DNA of 64,000 nucleotides from Eukaryota sp. TZLM1-RC (Eukaryota > Metamonada: BaSk clade), in contig JAUPSS010000001.1 in assembly GCA_040285825.1 (NCBI GenBank), positions 3,720,001-3,784,000 of the forward strand. Direction: 5' to 3'. Under the pieces are notes generated by a model. The model saw only the letters and a list, made by a program, of their open reading frames with translations, was not told the DNA's origin and searched no databases. Made by a program: the position numbers and the translations under genes. Shown piece after piece: positions 9,214 to 20,599 of the stretch. Positions within the stretch are counted from its first letter, which is position 1. Each line of letters starts with the position of its first letter.

Positions 9214-11157
9214 TCATCTTCTCAACAGAGCTTCTGGGCAAATGTATTTTTCCGGCCACAATTCCGCTTTCTTCTTGCTTTGAATATTTTTTGCAGCGGA
9301 AATATCTCTGTCACTATTTGACACTCAGTACAAATACGCATCTGCCATGAGCCTGCTTGAATATTCTCGGCCATGCAACAACTTGACAGTTTGCTTGTAT
9401 TAAATTCACTGGTTGACAAGTGCTTCATGTCCTTTTGATAACACAACCATTTTCTGAAAGCCCTTGCCGATCCATATCGATCGATTTTTCGGCAATGAGA
9501 AGGGAAATTAGCAGAACTTACAGCAAGATAGAGTTTTTCAGGATGTCCAGCGAGCCTTTGAAATTTGTTGAGACTCTCTCTGAACCGTCTCTCTTTTTGT
9601 CTGTGGTTATCAAATTTAATTATTGTCCATTTCTGGCGATTACTTTCCAAATACACTTTCCTCCCGACCAAATTTCAATGGTTCAAATATTGGTTGAAAT
9701 TTTGAACGGAATATTGATTGGGAGAGTGTTTACTGGGTGATGGTTTTGTCATGTATCTTCTGCCAGTTGGACAAGGGATAACTCCACATTGATAATCATT
9801 TAAGAAGTAACCACATAATCTTGATTGGCCCATATCAACGCCAATAAGGGACCTTTCAGTTAAAATTTCGACTGGATGTCTACGTCTTCGACGGGGCAAT
9901 TTTTTAGTGCCCTTGAACTGTGTTCCTCTGGTTTTGTTGGCATCATGGTCACTTTTCATTTCTTTTTTCGATCTTCGTTTCTTTTTCGGTGGTTCATCCA
10001 GCTCAACTGTGTTGGCTGAGTCATTATTTTTACCTTCAAATGTCAAAAGCAGTTCCTTACCATTAGTTTTCAATAAAAAATTTTTAAATATATTTTTCAA
10101 ACTTTTTCTGTTGATATTAAAATTTTCGTAAGGACATTGTTTGCATTTTCGTTTCAGACACGTATTTTTTGATGAACTTTGTTTTGGAAGATGATCCTTC
10201 GGTAAGTGGGCATTTTTTCACAGAGTGGAAAACATGTGAAGGTACCTCATGAAATTTAGAACCCTTATGAGAAGCTAAAAAAATTATTCTAAATTTCTTC
10301 CAGTAATGCATATGAGAAAAGAAAGTGAGTAAATATTGTGAAATTTTAAGTTTGAAGAGAAAAAGCTCATCAATTTCCTTTGATGAAAATGTGATTTTAC
10401 CATGTGAAGACATTAAAGAAGCAATGGCAGGAAATCTTTAAAGGAGATTCAAGATAAACTTACATGCATTTAATAAAAAGAATCTTTCTCTTGAATTATT
10501 CAGATTGAAATTGATGTAGTGTTCGAGAACAGAATCAACTACTACTTCTTCGGGTTGGGCTAAGGGTTCATTTGGTAAGAGAATAGATAATTTGACTGAG
10601 ACATTCGTCTTATCTAGAGCTCTACAGTGAGCACGAATAAAGTTTTTGTCCAGGATTCACAAATTGTAGGTAAACTTGTCTTCACGTTAGACGCCAATTG
10701 ACGAGCCCGACAAGCAAGGTAGAGAGAAAGCCCTTTTCTATTGATAAAATTACATTTCTGATCATTGAAGGAAAATATTGAATGGATTTCTATAAGGCAC
10801 TCAAGAATTTTACCATGAAGAAACAAGAGACCTGTCTTGTGGGCATTCAGGAAAAAATCCACTGTAAAAAATATGGCGTAATTGGCGTTGGCCTTTAGAT
10901 GTGGAAGGCTTTGGAAAAGAACCAGTGTTAATGACGGTCATAAAAATATTCCATACATCCTGTTCCACTAAAGCTCAAGATGCCAACGGAAAATTTAAAA
11001 GAAAAGATTGAAGCAATAAAGAAGCTCCATGACAAATCTCGGTGACCAATGGAAGGTCAGTCCGAATTTGTTGCACCGCTGCAGGGGTCAGCAGCGAGTT
11101 AAGTGCACAAGACCGAGTAAATTCACGTGACACAGAGTGGGTGTCTGTGTCACCCAC
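9214..11157 (-). pseudogene. Fanzor (eukaryotic TnpB-like RuvC nuclease), degenerate
   Basis: Fanzors are transposon-encoded, RNA-guided DNA nucleases related to TnpB (known). The frames here follow Fanzor order. The N-terminal helical part includes VTEICHGASLLLQSF (near 11050) and INRKGLSLYLACRAR (near 10720). A KCKQCP segment and KTNGKELLLTFEG come before a basic NLS-like patch PPKKKRRSKKEMK (about 9950-9995). RuvC-I reads LIGVDMGQSR, then SEFNTSK and a C..RICTEC zinc-finger part, then RuvC-III DRDISAAKNI and the end EALLRR. The stop is at 9214-9216. It is broken by an in-frame TGA at 9675-9677, another TGA near 10980, and frameshifts near 10220, between exon-like parts near 10430, and at about 9312. 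There the second copy shows that four bases (ATAT) are missing. A GTAAGT...AAAG 28-nt intron near 10430-10460 is possible. The 5' end is only approximate. Confidence 0.75.
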
Positions 11158-11160
11158 TCT
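11134..11160. repeat. Perfect 10-bp hairpin at the 5' edge of the Fanzor element
   Basis: AGAGTGGGTG, a 7-nt loop TCTGTGT, and CACCCACTCT form a perfect inverted repeat just outside the first recognisable Fanzor codons and about 30 bp before LINE sequence begins. It may be the left end of the element. Confidence 0.5.
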
Positions 11161-11189
11161 AATTGAAATAAATTAAAATGTTGGAAAAA

Positions 11190-11520
11190 ACTTATAAATC
11201 AACATCTAAATAATCTAACTCTCCCAAAACAAAACAACTAGATGCAACCCTGTCATAGTGAGCTTCAATAGAAAGCAGAACATCAAAAACCATCTTCAAC
11301 ATCCCCTTGAAAATAGAAAACACAATTCTATTCTGCCAAAACAATTTGTTTAAATCTCTGTTGGTGCTTCTCTTAACAATCATTTCAAAATCTGCCAAAA
11401 AACGTGAAGCAATGCGAGCAAGAGAAGCAAACAGAGCAATTGCAATGGATACAAATTGTATTTAGCATGCTGTTGGGTAGACAATTTGGACAAAGGTCCC
11501 GTGTATTCCTTTGATTTTGA
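11190..11520 (-). mobile_element. LINE 3' end fragment (subfamily III)
   Basis: The minus frame 11192-11398 encodes ADFEMIVKR, FWQNRIVFSIFKGML and RVASSCFVLGELD. These match the 3' ends of the elements at 18055-20590 and 48950-51600. It is a short, frameshifted 3' piece abutting the Fanzor element. Confidence 0.75.
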
Positions 11521-11755
11521 AATTTTATATGTGTGAATAATAACAAAATAATAGTAATATAATAAAATTGATTTGAATCAAAATGTATTGTTTTAGTTGA
11601 AATAATTTCATCGTTGAAAAGTATCTTTACACTATATCTCATCATTGGATGATTTGCATGAGTATTATTGCAATTACAACTTATTCATCTCCAACCTTCA
11701 CATATCACCCATATATCATACTGCAACCAATATGCTTACACATACTCTCAAACCT

Positions 11756-13008
11756 ATGGAAGAGCTGAGGTTTGTCGTGAAGGACGAACCTTGTACTATC
11801 AAGGTTTGTTTGCTCTCACATCATCTCATCCCAAGCTAGAAGAAGGTAAAGCTGAGCTTTTTGGCACAGAACTCGCTCCCCGAAAACCATACACACTTAA
11901 AGATCGTGTTGCTTCCATTTTCTCTTTCCATGGTGCTAAAATCTCCTTTCTCGGTAATACTGACACTCAGTACATCTCTACCGATACTTCTATGGACCAA
12001 TACATCTCCTTCCATGGAGAACTTGAAGATATCCGAAGCCGAGCCAAAACTGATCGTGATGGTAGAGGTCCTCGTGTACTCATAACTGGACCAATGGACT
12101 CTGGTAAATCCACCCTAACCCAATTACTCACCTCGTGGGCCGTTCGGTGTGATCACAGCCCCATTGTGGTTGATTTAGACGTTGGCCAAAACCATCTCAG
12201 TATTCCTGGAACAATTGCAGCCAGTGTTTTCAACAAACCCGTTGATTTGGAATCTGGTCTTGATGCTGATGACGCCCTAGTTTTTTGGTATGGGCATACG
12301 TCTTTACAAAAGAACACTTCTTTGTTTCTTCATCTAGTAAACCAACTGGCGATGACGGTGGATATGAGGTGTGATCAAGATGAACACATTCTGGAAAGCG
12401 GAATTGTTGTGAATACGTGTGGTTGGGTGGAGGATTTAGGGTTTGATGTATTAGTAGATTGTATCAAGGTACTTGAAATAGATTATGTTATAGTTCTTGG
12501 AAGGGATCTTTTAAGGGTGAAGCTGGAGCGGCATTTTCAGAGTGAACCTGTGCAGGTACGTGGATTTTCAGTGAGCTCCGGGGTTGTTTCTAGAAGCAGA
12601 GAGACAAGAACAAGCTACAGAAGGAGTAGGATTCATCGATATTTTAATGGTTTTAGTGGTGAATTAGCTCCACATTTATTTCAAATACCATTTAATTTAA
12701 TGTCGGTTTATAAAATTGAATCTTCTAAAATTGATGCCAGATTACGACCAATAGGAGCTGAACAGAAGCTGGAAGAGAATATGGTGAAGGAGGTAGCTAT
12801 AGATGAGTATGAAAGTCTTTTGCACTCAGTATTGGCGATATCATTTGCACAAATTGACCAACAGATTCCCGATTTTCCAGTCGCTGGGTTTGTTGTGGTT
12901 CAAAGCGTAGATATGGAAAGCCAACACATGGAGCTACTGTCACCATGCTCCAGAGAAGCTTTGCCAAGCACAAAGTTTGTAGTTGGTTCACTTCAGTGGA
13001 TTGATTAA
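11756..13008 (+). CDS. CLP1: CLP1 polynucleotide 5'-hydroxyl kinase, one 32-nt intron
   Basis: CLP1 is the RNA 5'-kinase/ATP-binding subunit of cleavage factor II in mRNA 3' processing and of the tRNA splicing endonuclease complex (known). Removing 11804-11835 (GTTTGT...CCCAAG) joins MEELRFVVKDEPCTIK to LEEGKAELFGTELAP, restoring the ELRF and GxAEIFGTEL family motifs, for 406 residues. The P-loop is GPMDSGKST, followed by VVDLDVGQNHLSIPGT (Walker A partner motif typical of CLP1), VVNTCGWV and the C-terminal SVAGF-like block VAGFVVVQSVD. Length is close to the human protein (425). An upstream in-frame ATG at 11645 could add 37 residues; I prefer 11756 or the Met at 11729 because the alignment starts there. 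Likely functional. Confidence 0.93.
11804..11835 (+). other. 32-nt spliceosomal intron in CLP1
   Basis: It starts GTTTGT and ends CCCAAG, phase 0. Splicing restores a conserved CLP1 block that neither frame alone encodes. Confidence 0.85.
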
Positions 13009-13980
13009 TAAATTATTGCACAATTGTTTGTTTTTATCTCTCATACAAATTTGATAAAACAAGTTTTTTCTGCTGTTGTACATTGTAGACTTTGATTTTT
13101 CCATGAGTGAATCTGTTGCTTTTTGTGATAAGTTGAAAGATAAATATTGTATAACAAGATAATTTAAATTGGACATTACTGATCCAAATATTTCTGATAT
13201 TTCGTAATTTGATGTCATTAATACGAATAAAGAATGTTCGAAAATGCAAACTGGCACATCGAGACGTCTTGCCTTAGTGTTTCACGTCCACTTTTGTTCA
13301 GGTCTCACCTCCATCACAATCAACAGAAAAATGCTATAACGAGTTTTGTGAGGTGGATTTCACAACGGTTCAGCAAGCAAAATGAGGTGTTATCTGAATC
13401 ATTATTTTTTGGGGTTGTTTGATGTTTTGTTTAGTTGAAACTTCCAACCGTTTGATATTTTTCTACAGTTGTATACTGTTCCTGCTTTAAATTTATTTTG
13501 AACATGCTGTGAAGTGATAAATTACACAACCAAACTTCCAATTAGGTTTAGATCTGTCATTTTAGCACCACTATAGTCATTCATTCGGTTTATTTATTTA
13601 GTTTCTTCACAATCCTTCATTAAGCAGAAATACCCTTCTCTCAAAATAGTAGCTTGTGTGAATAAGATTTAGAGATTATTCAGTTTTTACTGTAATATGA
13701 TGCTAAATGACTCCTTCATTTCTTATAAAAGATTGGGTTTCATATCAAAACAGGTGAATGCCTTCTGGTTGGTTATTCCTGTTCTACTACAGGCCACGTG
13801 ATTAATGAAACTCTTCTACCTTTTACAAACAATAGTAGTGATGCAGGCAAATATCATGGTTGCGGGTGAGGCAATGTCCCAGAAATTCTGGGCGAATTAC
13901 AATAAGTGGGGAAAAATAAAAATTGGCATACACTCAATTTCATCTCTTGAACTTTTTGTATTAATAATGTTGGTGTAATT
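13009..13980. other. Intergenic, nothing recognised
   Basis: The stretch is AT-rich with no convincing frame. A short open frame at 13234-13422 has no recognisable motif. No RNA gene was seen. Confidence 0.4.
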
Positions 13981-13984
13981 TAGT

Positions 13985-14150
13985 ACGACTTTTAAATCAA
14001 CATCTGAATGAAACTCTTCAAATACCAATCGACTTCATGGAATCTCCTCATATTGAGCTACAAAAAGACAGCATAGCAGCAAAAACCATTTTCAATGGAT
14101 GTGATGTTTATTGTTCTGTTAAACTTGGAAATAATATTGGCCTATGTGCA
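13985..14150 (-). repeat. Old LINE 3' tail relic (subfamily III)
   Basis: Fragments such as taaatcaacatctgaa, cctcatattgagct and aaaaccattttcaa follow the order of the tail at 18110-18240 but are strongly diverged. Confidence 0.45.
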
Positions 14151-14564
14151 CGGTTTTCCTTAAAGAGTAAAAAAGGATGTTTATAGGAAATAAAGATACA
14201 ATATACAATACTAGAATTTGAGCTAATGATGACGTGACAGGGAGTTTCATACCTTCCTGATATGGGAAGGTCAGGTTTAGCCTTAGCTGAAAATGAATTC
14301 CTTATACTGTGACATTCACTGTTGGAAAGTGTTTTTACAATAAAAATGTTTTGCTCTGTTATTTCTTGTTGTGTTCGGAAATCTGTCTTTTCCTGGAATA
14401 AGTCCTTCTGTTACGTCTCTTTGTCGTTTATATAGAAGAACTCATAGTAATTTGTTGGGCTAATTTGGTGTAAGAAGATTTTGTTGTTCAGTTTCTGGTT
14501 GAAATAAAATAATGAATGGAGAAAGTTTGTTGTGACCTGAAATTAACGATCTATTGAACTTGTA

Positions 14565-14670
14565 AACTTAACAGAATCAACTCATACCTAATGAAACGAA
14601 ATTCAATAAACCAAGATTTCTTTTACAAATGCTGATCTCCTTGCTGTCTAGTTAAAGTTTCTCTACTTCG
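14565..14670 (-). repeat. LINE 3' end relic (subfamily II)
   Basis: The text aaccaagatttcttttacaaatgctgatctccttgctgtctagttaaag matches the 3' coding end at 39225-39290, which encodes the terminal QQADQDFVEEILVQ. Only this end remains. Confidence 0.55.
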
Positions 14671-14892
14671 ATTTCTTGTGTGTGAATGTAATTAAATTTT
14701 TTATTAGGGGCATTGACAAAACAGGTCCACCTGAGTATTTCATTTTGCAGATTTGTGTCCATCCATAAACGCTTTTGCAAAATTGGGCCCTTGTTCTGAT
14801 TCTCACTGGTGTTATCTTCTCCATCACTGTCCTATTGTTCTTTTAATAAACTTTGTCACTTCTGTCACTGATTCTGATATTCTCTATCAATG

Positions 14893-15500
14893 CTAAACAT
14901 ACACTTTTATTATGAACATGAACATATATACATATCGAAAACTCAACCTCAATACTGTAACAGCTGATCCAAGAAGCTGAAAGTTTGAGTCAAGAGTTCC
15001 AAAGAGATGTTCCTTTACACGATTAAGAGCACGATAGGCCGTCCAGTACTTGACATCTTGACCTTTAGAGATTTTGACTTCACTTATGAGATTTTTTGGC
15101 GTTATTTTAGGACGTAAGGCGACACGTTTTTGAAGGTCAGCATCTCGAGCTATCATTTTAGGTGATAGTACATTACCGCTGCTGCTGAATTCTCCTAGAC
15201 ATGTATGCTCCCGTGCAATGGTCATCTTCCAAAGTCTCCCACCTTTTGGAATGATCGCTCAGATATAAAAAGAACAATCAGAACAAGACCTTACGATACA
15301 GTTTGATTTTGTTTTCTTCTTTTGAATGTTGACGGCGTTTACTGCAACAGAGTTGTCCTCAATTGCTGTCAACAGTAGTTCTTTACTAGGGAATGTATTG
15401 CTTAAAGAAAGGCGGAAGTCTGTCAAAGATTTTATAGACGTCATTGGTAAGAAGTTTACCGGTGGAAGGTTGAATCGGAGAAGGTCCTGTGTTTGCAAAT
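14893..15500 (-). pseudogene. Mutator-like (MULE) transposase, N-terminal relic
   Basis: Two minus-strand frames (15259-15498 and 14893-15225) read in order as a MuDR-type DNA-binding domain. NTFPSKELLLTAIEDNSVAV is followed by IVRSCSDCSF, then after a stop GGRLWKMTIAREHTC, then a RPKITPKNLISEV segment and YWTAYRALNRVKE. The F-S-eeL-AI, C-x2-C and HTC spacing and the following y-a-RA helix are typical of MULE transposases (known). The catalytic DDE domain is absent downstream, so this is a truncated relic. It is a different element class from the surrounding LINEs. Confidence 0.55.
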
Positions 15501-15867
15501 TTATGTTGACAAGAGGTCCTTTTTTGTCAATTTCTCATTTTATTATTAAAAAGGCCTTAACCAGGTGAAACTCTGAATGTGTTATTAAAGTGCTGTTGTT
15601 GATAAGCAAATATTTATTCAAAGATCCACACTAATTCTGAACGAAAAAAAATTTGATTCAAGAATTTGACAAATGTTGTTTGAGGCTGTTTTGAATCAAG
15701 GTTCTATTATTTTTATAGTTTCATGTGTTTCAATTGTATCTTATAGAATGAGTCTTCATCACTGGTTAGGAAAGGGAAACACCTTAACAAATGTAGATAA
15801 GCGTTCACTGGTCGACACGTTGGCTCATATAATAACCAGCGTTCAATGGTGCGATGGTGCGACACAA
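15501..15867. other. Intergenic with a short open frame of unknown meaning
   Basis: The plus frame 15673-15879 (ATG at 15673, 68 residues) has no recognisable motif and overlaps the 3' end of the RING gene, so I do not call it a gene. Confidence 0.3.
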
Positions 15868-16783
15868 TTAGTTAAATGAGTAAATAGAGCTAACAGAGTC
15901 TTGGGAGGAATAGGAATCATCAGTAATACCTAAGTTATTTGTAACAGGCATTATTGTGGCATGATGTCCATTATGGCATGGACCATATCTACTGTACCAC
16001 TGTTGTTGTGCTATTTCACAAGCCCTGCACTGAGGTCCATTGTCGGGACCACAATAACCATCAGTTCTTGGATTATTGAAGAGAACCATAGCACCACAAT
16101 AAACAGTGTCTTTGTCAGAGCCTGTCTTCCCACAAACTCTACCTTCCCTGTTAACAAGGTAACCAAGGGGTAAAGAACGTGCGCTGATGTCGAGCATCAT
16201 ACAATGTATGCAGTTGCAACCATTACGCCTGGAGTAAGAAGAAATGAGAATAGACATACGGTCCACATTGACCATCACAGCAATCGCAGCCAAGAGTTCG
16301 TTTTCCACAGTAATATTTACCAGTGGTTCCTATTCTGCACAAATCACCATTGCCGTTTCTTCTTGGTACAATAATTTCGTTTGCAACTGATAAAGTGTTG
16401 TTGGACTGAGGAGTTGAGCTGAACGTTCTGATCAAGTCAAGATGATGTTCTGAAGCGATGTGTTCGGCAAAATCATCAAATCTCACGTTGTATTTGCATA
16501 TCTTACATTCGTGAATCTTTTGAGGACATTTGGAATGGTGATCTCTAAGATTGCCTCTGGTAGTGTCATACATGCAATCTGGACAAGCAATAGGAAGGGA
16601 GTCAATGATTCGTCGAATGGAGTAGTTTGGCTTGAACGAGGGATTGGGAACACGGCAGCAAGGACATGGGGATCTGTTCAGTTTGTTTCTACATTGTTCA
16701 CAGAAAAGAGAATGACAACATTGAGATTCAAGAGCTTCAGCTGCAAGATCAAGACAGACTCCACATGCAAGATGCTTCTCCAT
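15868..16783 (-). CDS. RING-type zinc-finger protein with two CDGxCGP Cys-rich modules, one 31-nt intron
   Basis: Splicing out 16229-16259 gives 294 residues from the ATG at 16783. The N-terminal C3HC4-like RING is CGVC...CCHSLFCEQC...CPCC (residues about 8-43). It is followed by a SIAH/TRAF-like zinc segment (PIACPDC, HHSKC, CKIC, HIASEH). The C-terminal half has a Cys-rich module KRTLGCDCCDGQCGP joined by splicing to RNGCNCIHC, and a degenerate repeat of it, RTDGYCGPDNGPQCRAC, with CHNGHHA after it. RING plus zinc fingers suggests a ubiquitin E3 ligase (inference); substrate unknown. The splice junction falls exactly inside the first GP-x-GC module, which supports the intron. The upstream flank is LINE debris. 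Confidence 0.82.
16229..16259 (-). other. 31-nt spliceosomal intron in the RING gene
   Basis: Minus strand GTATGT...CTTACTCCAG. Removing it joins CDGQCGP to RNGCNC in frame. Confidence 0.82.
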
Positions 16784-16939
16784 AATGTTGAGATTAGATT
16801 TATTTCATCAAAATTTAATCAATAAGATCCACCGAATACTCTCGACTTAAGAAAATCATTCAGTGACAATATAATTGTAAAAAGGGTTATGCAAGAAAAT
16901 ACACCATGTAAAACCAGCATTTGATTGAAAATGTTATTA

Positions 16940-17520
16940 TTGACCAAACCAATCTATTAATTGAACATGCACACTTAATGAAATGAATACGCAACTACAT
17001 GGACGAGATTCATTGATCTAAGATATTTTCTACAAAATCTTGATCTGGTTGCTCTCTAGCTAGACCATCTCTTATTTGATTGAAACTCCGGGGTAAACTA
17101 TTAATTTTGGCAAATTGAAGCCGATAGCGACAAAACCAAATACCAAAACTTTTCATTGTTTAAATGTTTTCTCTTGAACCATTTATTGGAAGTCATTGAA
17201 AGAAGTTTCTGCTTCTACTGATAGTTTTACGTTTATCTAATATGGGAAAGCAATAAAAACTTGTGGTGTTTTTCCACCAGCATTAGTCTCATCGATATCT
17301 TTGTCATATTTTCTATGTTTTTCTCTAGCTTTAAATTCGAGAGCACCAAAAGAGTGAAGTTTTCTTCTGTGAACCAAATAATCATTTTCCATATTACAGA
17401 AGACAAAGTCAACAACAGTTCATAGTTCTCCATACAATAACAGTAGCCAGCACCTTTGGCATCAGAACCAAAATGATTCAATGGCAATATTGCGAGCCTA
17501 CATGAGATTGGATTACGCTA
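16940..17520 (-). mobile_element. LINE C-terminal fragment (subfamily II), frameshifted
   Basis: Nucleotide sequence follows the subfamily II element at 39165-39760 (ctacaaaatcttgatct, cattgttt...cttgaaccat, gggaaagcaataaaaact). The encoded endonuclease-like end is present only in broken frames. Confidence 0.7.
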
Positions 17521-17695
17521 AGTTACTTCATACTGAGTTGAAATTTCTTCTACCAAACACCTGAATCTTGGTTAAAGAATAAGTACACTCACATATGGAA
17601 ACCATAAGGCTATGTGATTTTGAGTTCCTGTATTTGCTTAAATTGATGCTGCATCTGTTGTCACTTTTGTCTCACATATTCTTCGTATGTTTTGA

Positions 17696-18010
17696 TTAGT
17701 CAAGAACGTTCACTCTTAACAACCTTTTCATTACTTCCAAAAACACACTGGCCACGTTGATGTAATAGCTTACGACACCCTTGTCAATTACGATTCTCGT
17801 AATTTCAATAACTTTGATGATTAGTTGGCTTTTGACATCCTCAACATTTCCGAGATAACAACCCAAAATTCGAAATCCAGACTGATCAAAATTGATAAAG
17901 GGGATATTGACATCATTAATCAAAACATTAATCGGTTCATGGCTAATCATCAAACATTTGGAGGTATTTAAGGAGAACAGCTTTCTCTGTTGGTAATTCA
18001 GCAATAGCAT
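17696..18010 (-). mobile_element. LINE RT fragment (subfamily I)
   Basis: The frame encodes LNTSKCLMISHEPI and FINFDQSGFRILGCYLGN, which match the stretch right after YMDD in the element at 3225-5455. It is sandwiched between subfamily II and III pieces. Confidence 0.7.
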
Positions 18011-18054
18011 TCAATACTTCTTGAGCCTGATAATTAAATTGTGAATTTTGCCAA

Positions 18055-20590
18055 AATTATATTTTATTATATTCAAATTTTTTTACAAAATTTTAATTTT
18101 ATTCAAAACCTATAAATCAACATCTAAAAAATCCATTTCTCCCAGAACAAAAACACTAGATGCAACTCTCTCATAGTGAGATCCAAGAGAAAGCAAAGCA
18201 TCAGAAACCATCTTCAACATCCCCTTAAAAATAGAAAACACAATTCTATTTTGCCAAAACAATCTGTCGAAATAAATTAATAAATTAATTAATTAGTTAA
18301 TAAATTAGTTCTTCTCTTTACAATCATTTCAAAATCTGCCAAAAAACGTAAAACAGTTGGTGAAAGTGAACCAAAAAGGGAAAATACAAATGGATACAAA
18401 TTGTATTTTGCATGCTGTAGACTGGCCAATTTGGACAAAGGTTCATTGTATTTTTTGAGTTTGAAATTTTCAGCATTTGAAAGAGGATTATGAATTTCAG
18501 AATTAACAAGCCTTTCATTTGAGGCATTACAAGGATCAACAGACATTACATCCAATAAAATGAAACTTCCATCTAATCCAGGTAATATAACATCACCTCT
18601 ATTATTCTTATGAAAATCATCTTCAGCATCAAACAGATTTGACAACAGAGGTTCCAAGAAGGATTCAATTCTATGAGATTTGCACATACAATATAACTGG
18701 TCTCTTACAGCATCATGAACCTTGCTTCTAAAAGTAATAAAATGTTTACAATTTAACAAATGAGTAGTTGTAATTTCTCGAGAACATTTACAAATTAAAT
18801 TATGAGGTAACTTATCAGGCCAGATAAAGGAACGAAATCTCATATTCAGAGTCCAAGCAGAATCGGTTAAGAGAGTACCATAAACTTGTGGAATTGTTGT
18901 TACTAAGGCAGAAGAAGTACTGTCACACATATCTTGTAAAAGATTTGCAAAAGCGGGATTCTTTTTCTTGGCCAAGCCAAGTCTAACATCAAAATCCAAG
19001 CTTTCAAAAATCTTTGACAATTTTTGTTGAAGTTTTTTACAGCAAAACTGAAAATTAAAAAGAGATCGGTTTGGAATTTCTTGAATTGATTGAGGAAAAC
19101 ATTTGGTCCAAATTTGTGGCGGTAATTTTTCAAGTTCACAAGATAACTCATACAAATAGGGACTACAATTGGGGACTAACAGATGCGAATCATCAGGAAA
19201 TCTACGAGAAAATTCATAAATAAAATTTTTGCCACCACCCAAGAATGCTGATTGACACAAAATTGAAGACTTAGTAAAACCAATACCACCCAAATTTGGT
19301 GAAGAAAATAAATGGCTTTTCAACATTCCTGGTTCTACATCCAATAAATCAGCAAGAAATTCTGTTCTCAATGAATTAAAAGAACGACAAAAATCTAATG
19401 CTATGGAAGGAGCACAAGATCTCAAAATGTGGGTTATTCTCCCAGTGTAGCAAATTTTAAGCATGAAAAATTTAATATGCTTTTCTATATCTAAAGAAGA
19501 AATTGAATCAAGTTCAATTTTCATTTTTTCCAAAATAACTTGCAATTCATTCTGAATTTGAGGCACGTTTCCTCACCAACAACCAAGGAACTTAAAAGCA
19601 TCACTACTATAATTAGTAAAAGGGACAATAGAATCGTTTATCACGAGGTCTTGAGCAGAAGAGCCAATCAGAAGACAGTTGCTGGCATTAAGATGAAGCC
19701 CAATATCTTCATAAGAATCGGCAATTTCTTGAGCAACCAATTCTAGTAAATCAAATGAACCAATTAAGGGTATATCATCCATATAAGCAACTATTTTTAT
19801 AGAAGGGTATTTTTGCTTAATGATATTTAAAGTTTTGTGAATAGCTGAACAAAACAATAATGGGCCTAAAGGAGCACCTTGCTTCACACCAGAAGATGAT
19901 TTAAGACCAAATGAATTAAAAATTAAATCTTATTCTTTCCCATAAAAATGATAGAAAAAACTCGATTGGTCAGGAAAATCAGATTTAATAACTTCAAAAA
20001 TTGCTTCTCGCTTTACAGAATTAAAAAAGGTATCAGAGGCAATAGCAGCAACAGAAGCACCATCAATTGTTTTGATTCCAAATTGATGAGGATTCAAAAC
20101 AGTAGAAGCTTTGTCTTTGACACGATCGAAGACAATTGATGCCAGCAAACGAAAAAGAGATTCACCAACAGCAATTGGGCGTATTCCATCAGCTTTGATT
20201 CCGTTTCCAGGCTTTACTAAAGCAATCAGACGTGCAGTGAGTAATTCAAATGGAGGATTAACTTTCAGAACAATTAATTGTTGAAAATAATGGGCTAGAT
20301 CATCAGCAATTTCGGGAGCACTGGAACACGTTATTTTTAAGAGATCAAAAGAAATTCCAGATGGTCCTGCTGCTTTCCCCTTTGGTAATTCTTGAATAGC
20401 TTTGAGAAGTTCAATTGCAGTAATAGGATATTTCAAACCAAAAAGGACACACATCAGGCTTGCTGCACTTGAAATTTTCTCGAGGATGCAACTTTTGAAG
20501 TTTCTCAAGGGTATCAGAGTTTACATCAGCCAAAGAAGAGGAAAACAAGGACTGCTTTGCGGCAAACAATCTAGATTCAAATTTCCAAAA
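18055..20590 (-). mobile_element. LINE (subfamily III) copy A, RT motif A deleted
   Basis: Frames 19930-20508, 19573-19887 and 18289-19566 lie in one reading frame, interrupted by TAA at 19930-19932 and TGA at 19573-19575. In order they hold LPKGKAAGPSGISFDLLK, the RT fingers, SGVKQGAPLGP, YMDD, thumb, a CKCSREITTTHLLNC zinc motif, and the endonuclease-like domain RGDVILPGLDG, LLDVMSVD, KKYNEPL and FVFSLFG. Compared with the element at 3225, the segment carrying the motif A Asp (YIFNLDFKNAF) is missing. The copy at 48950-51600 is about 95% identical in protein and has the same stops and the same deletion. Confidence 0.85.
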
Positions 20591-20599
20591 TCAAGAGTT

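Noticed and set aside
9675-9677. TGA as a sense codon in this organism
   Set aside because: Host genes such as the NTMT1-like and SNF2 genes end with TGA at the expected length, so the TGA in the Fanzor frame is a lesion.
11385-11645. Cys-rich minus-strand protein (CIHCNCSVCFSC)
   Set aside because: It is the wrong frame of a LINE tail whose correct frame encodes the known C-terminal block.
15673-15879. Small plus-strand gene
   Set aside because: No motif, no homologue recognised, and it overlaps the end of the RING gene.
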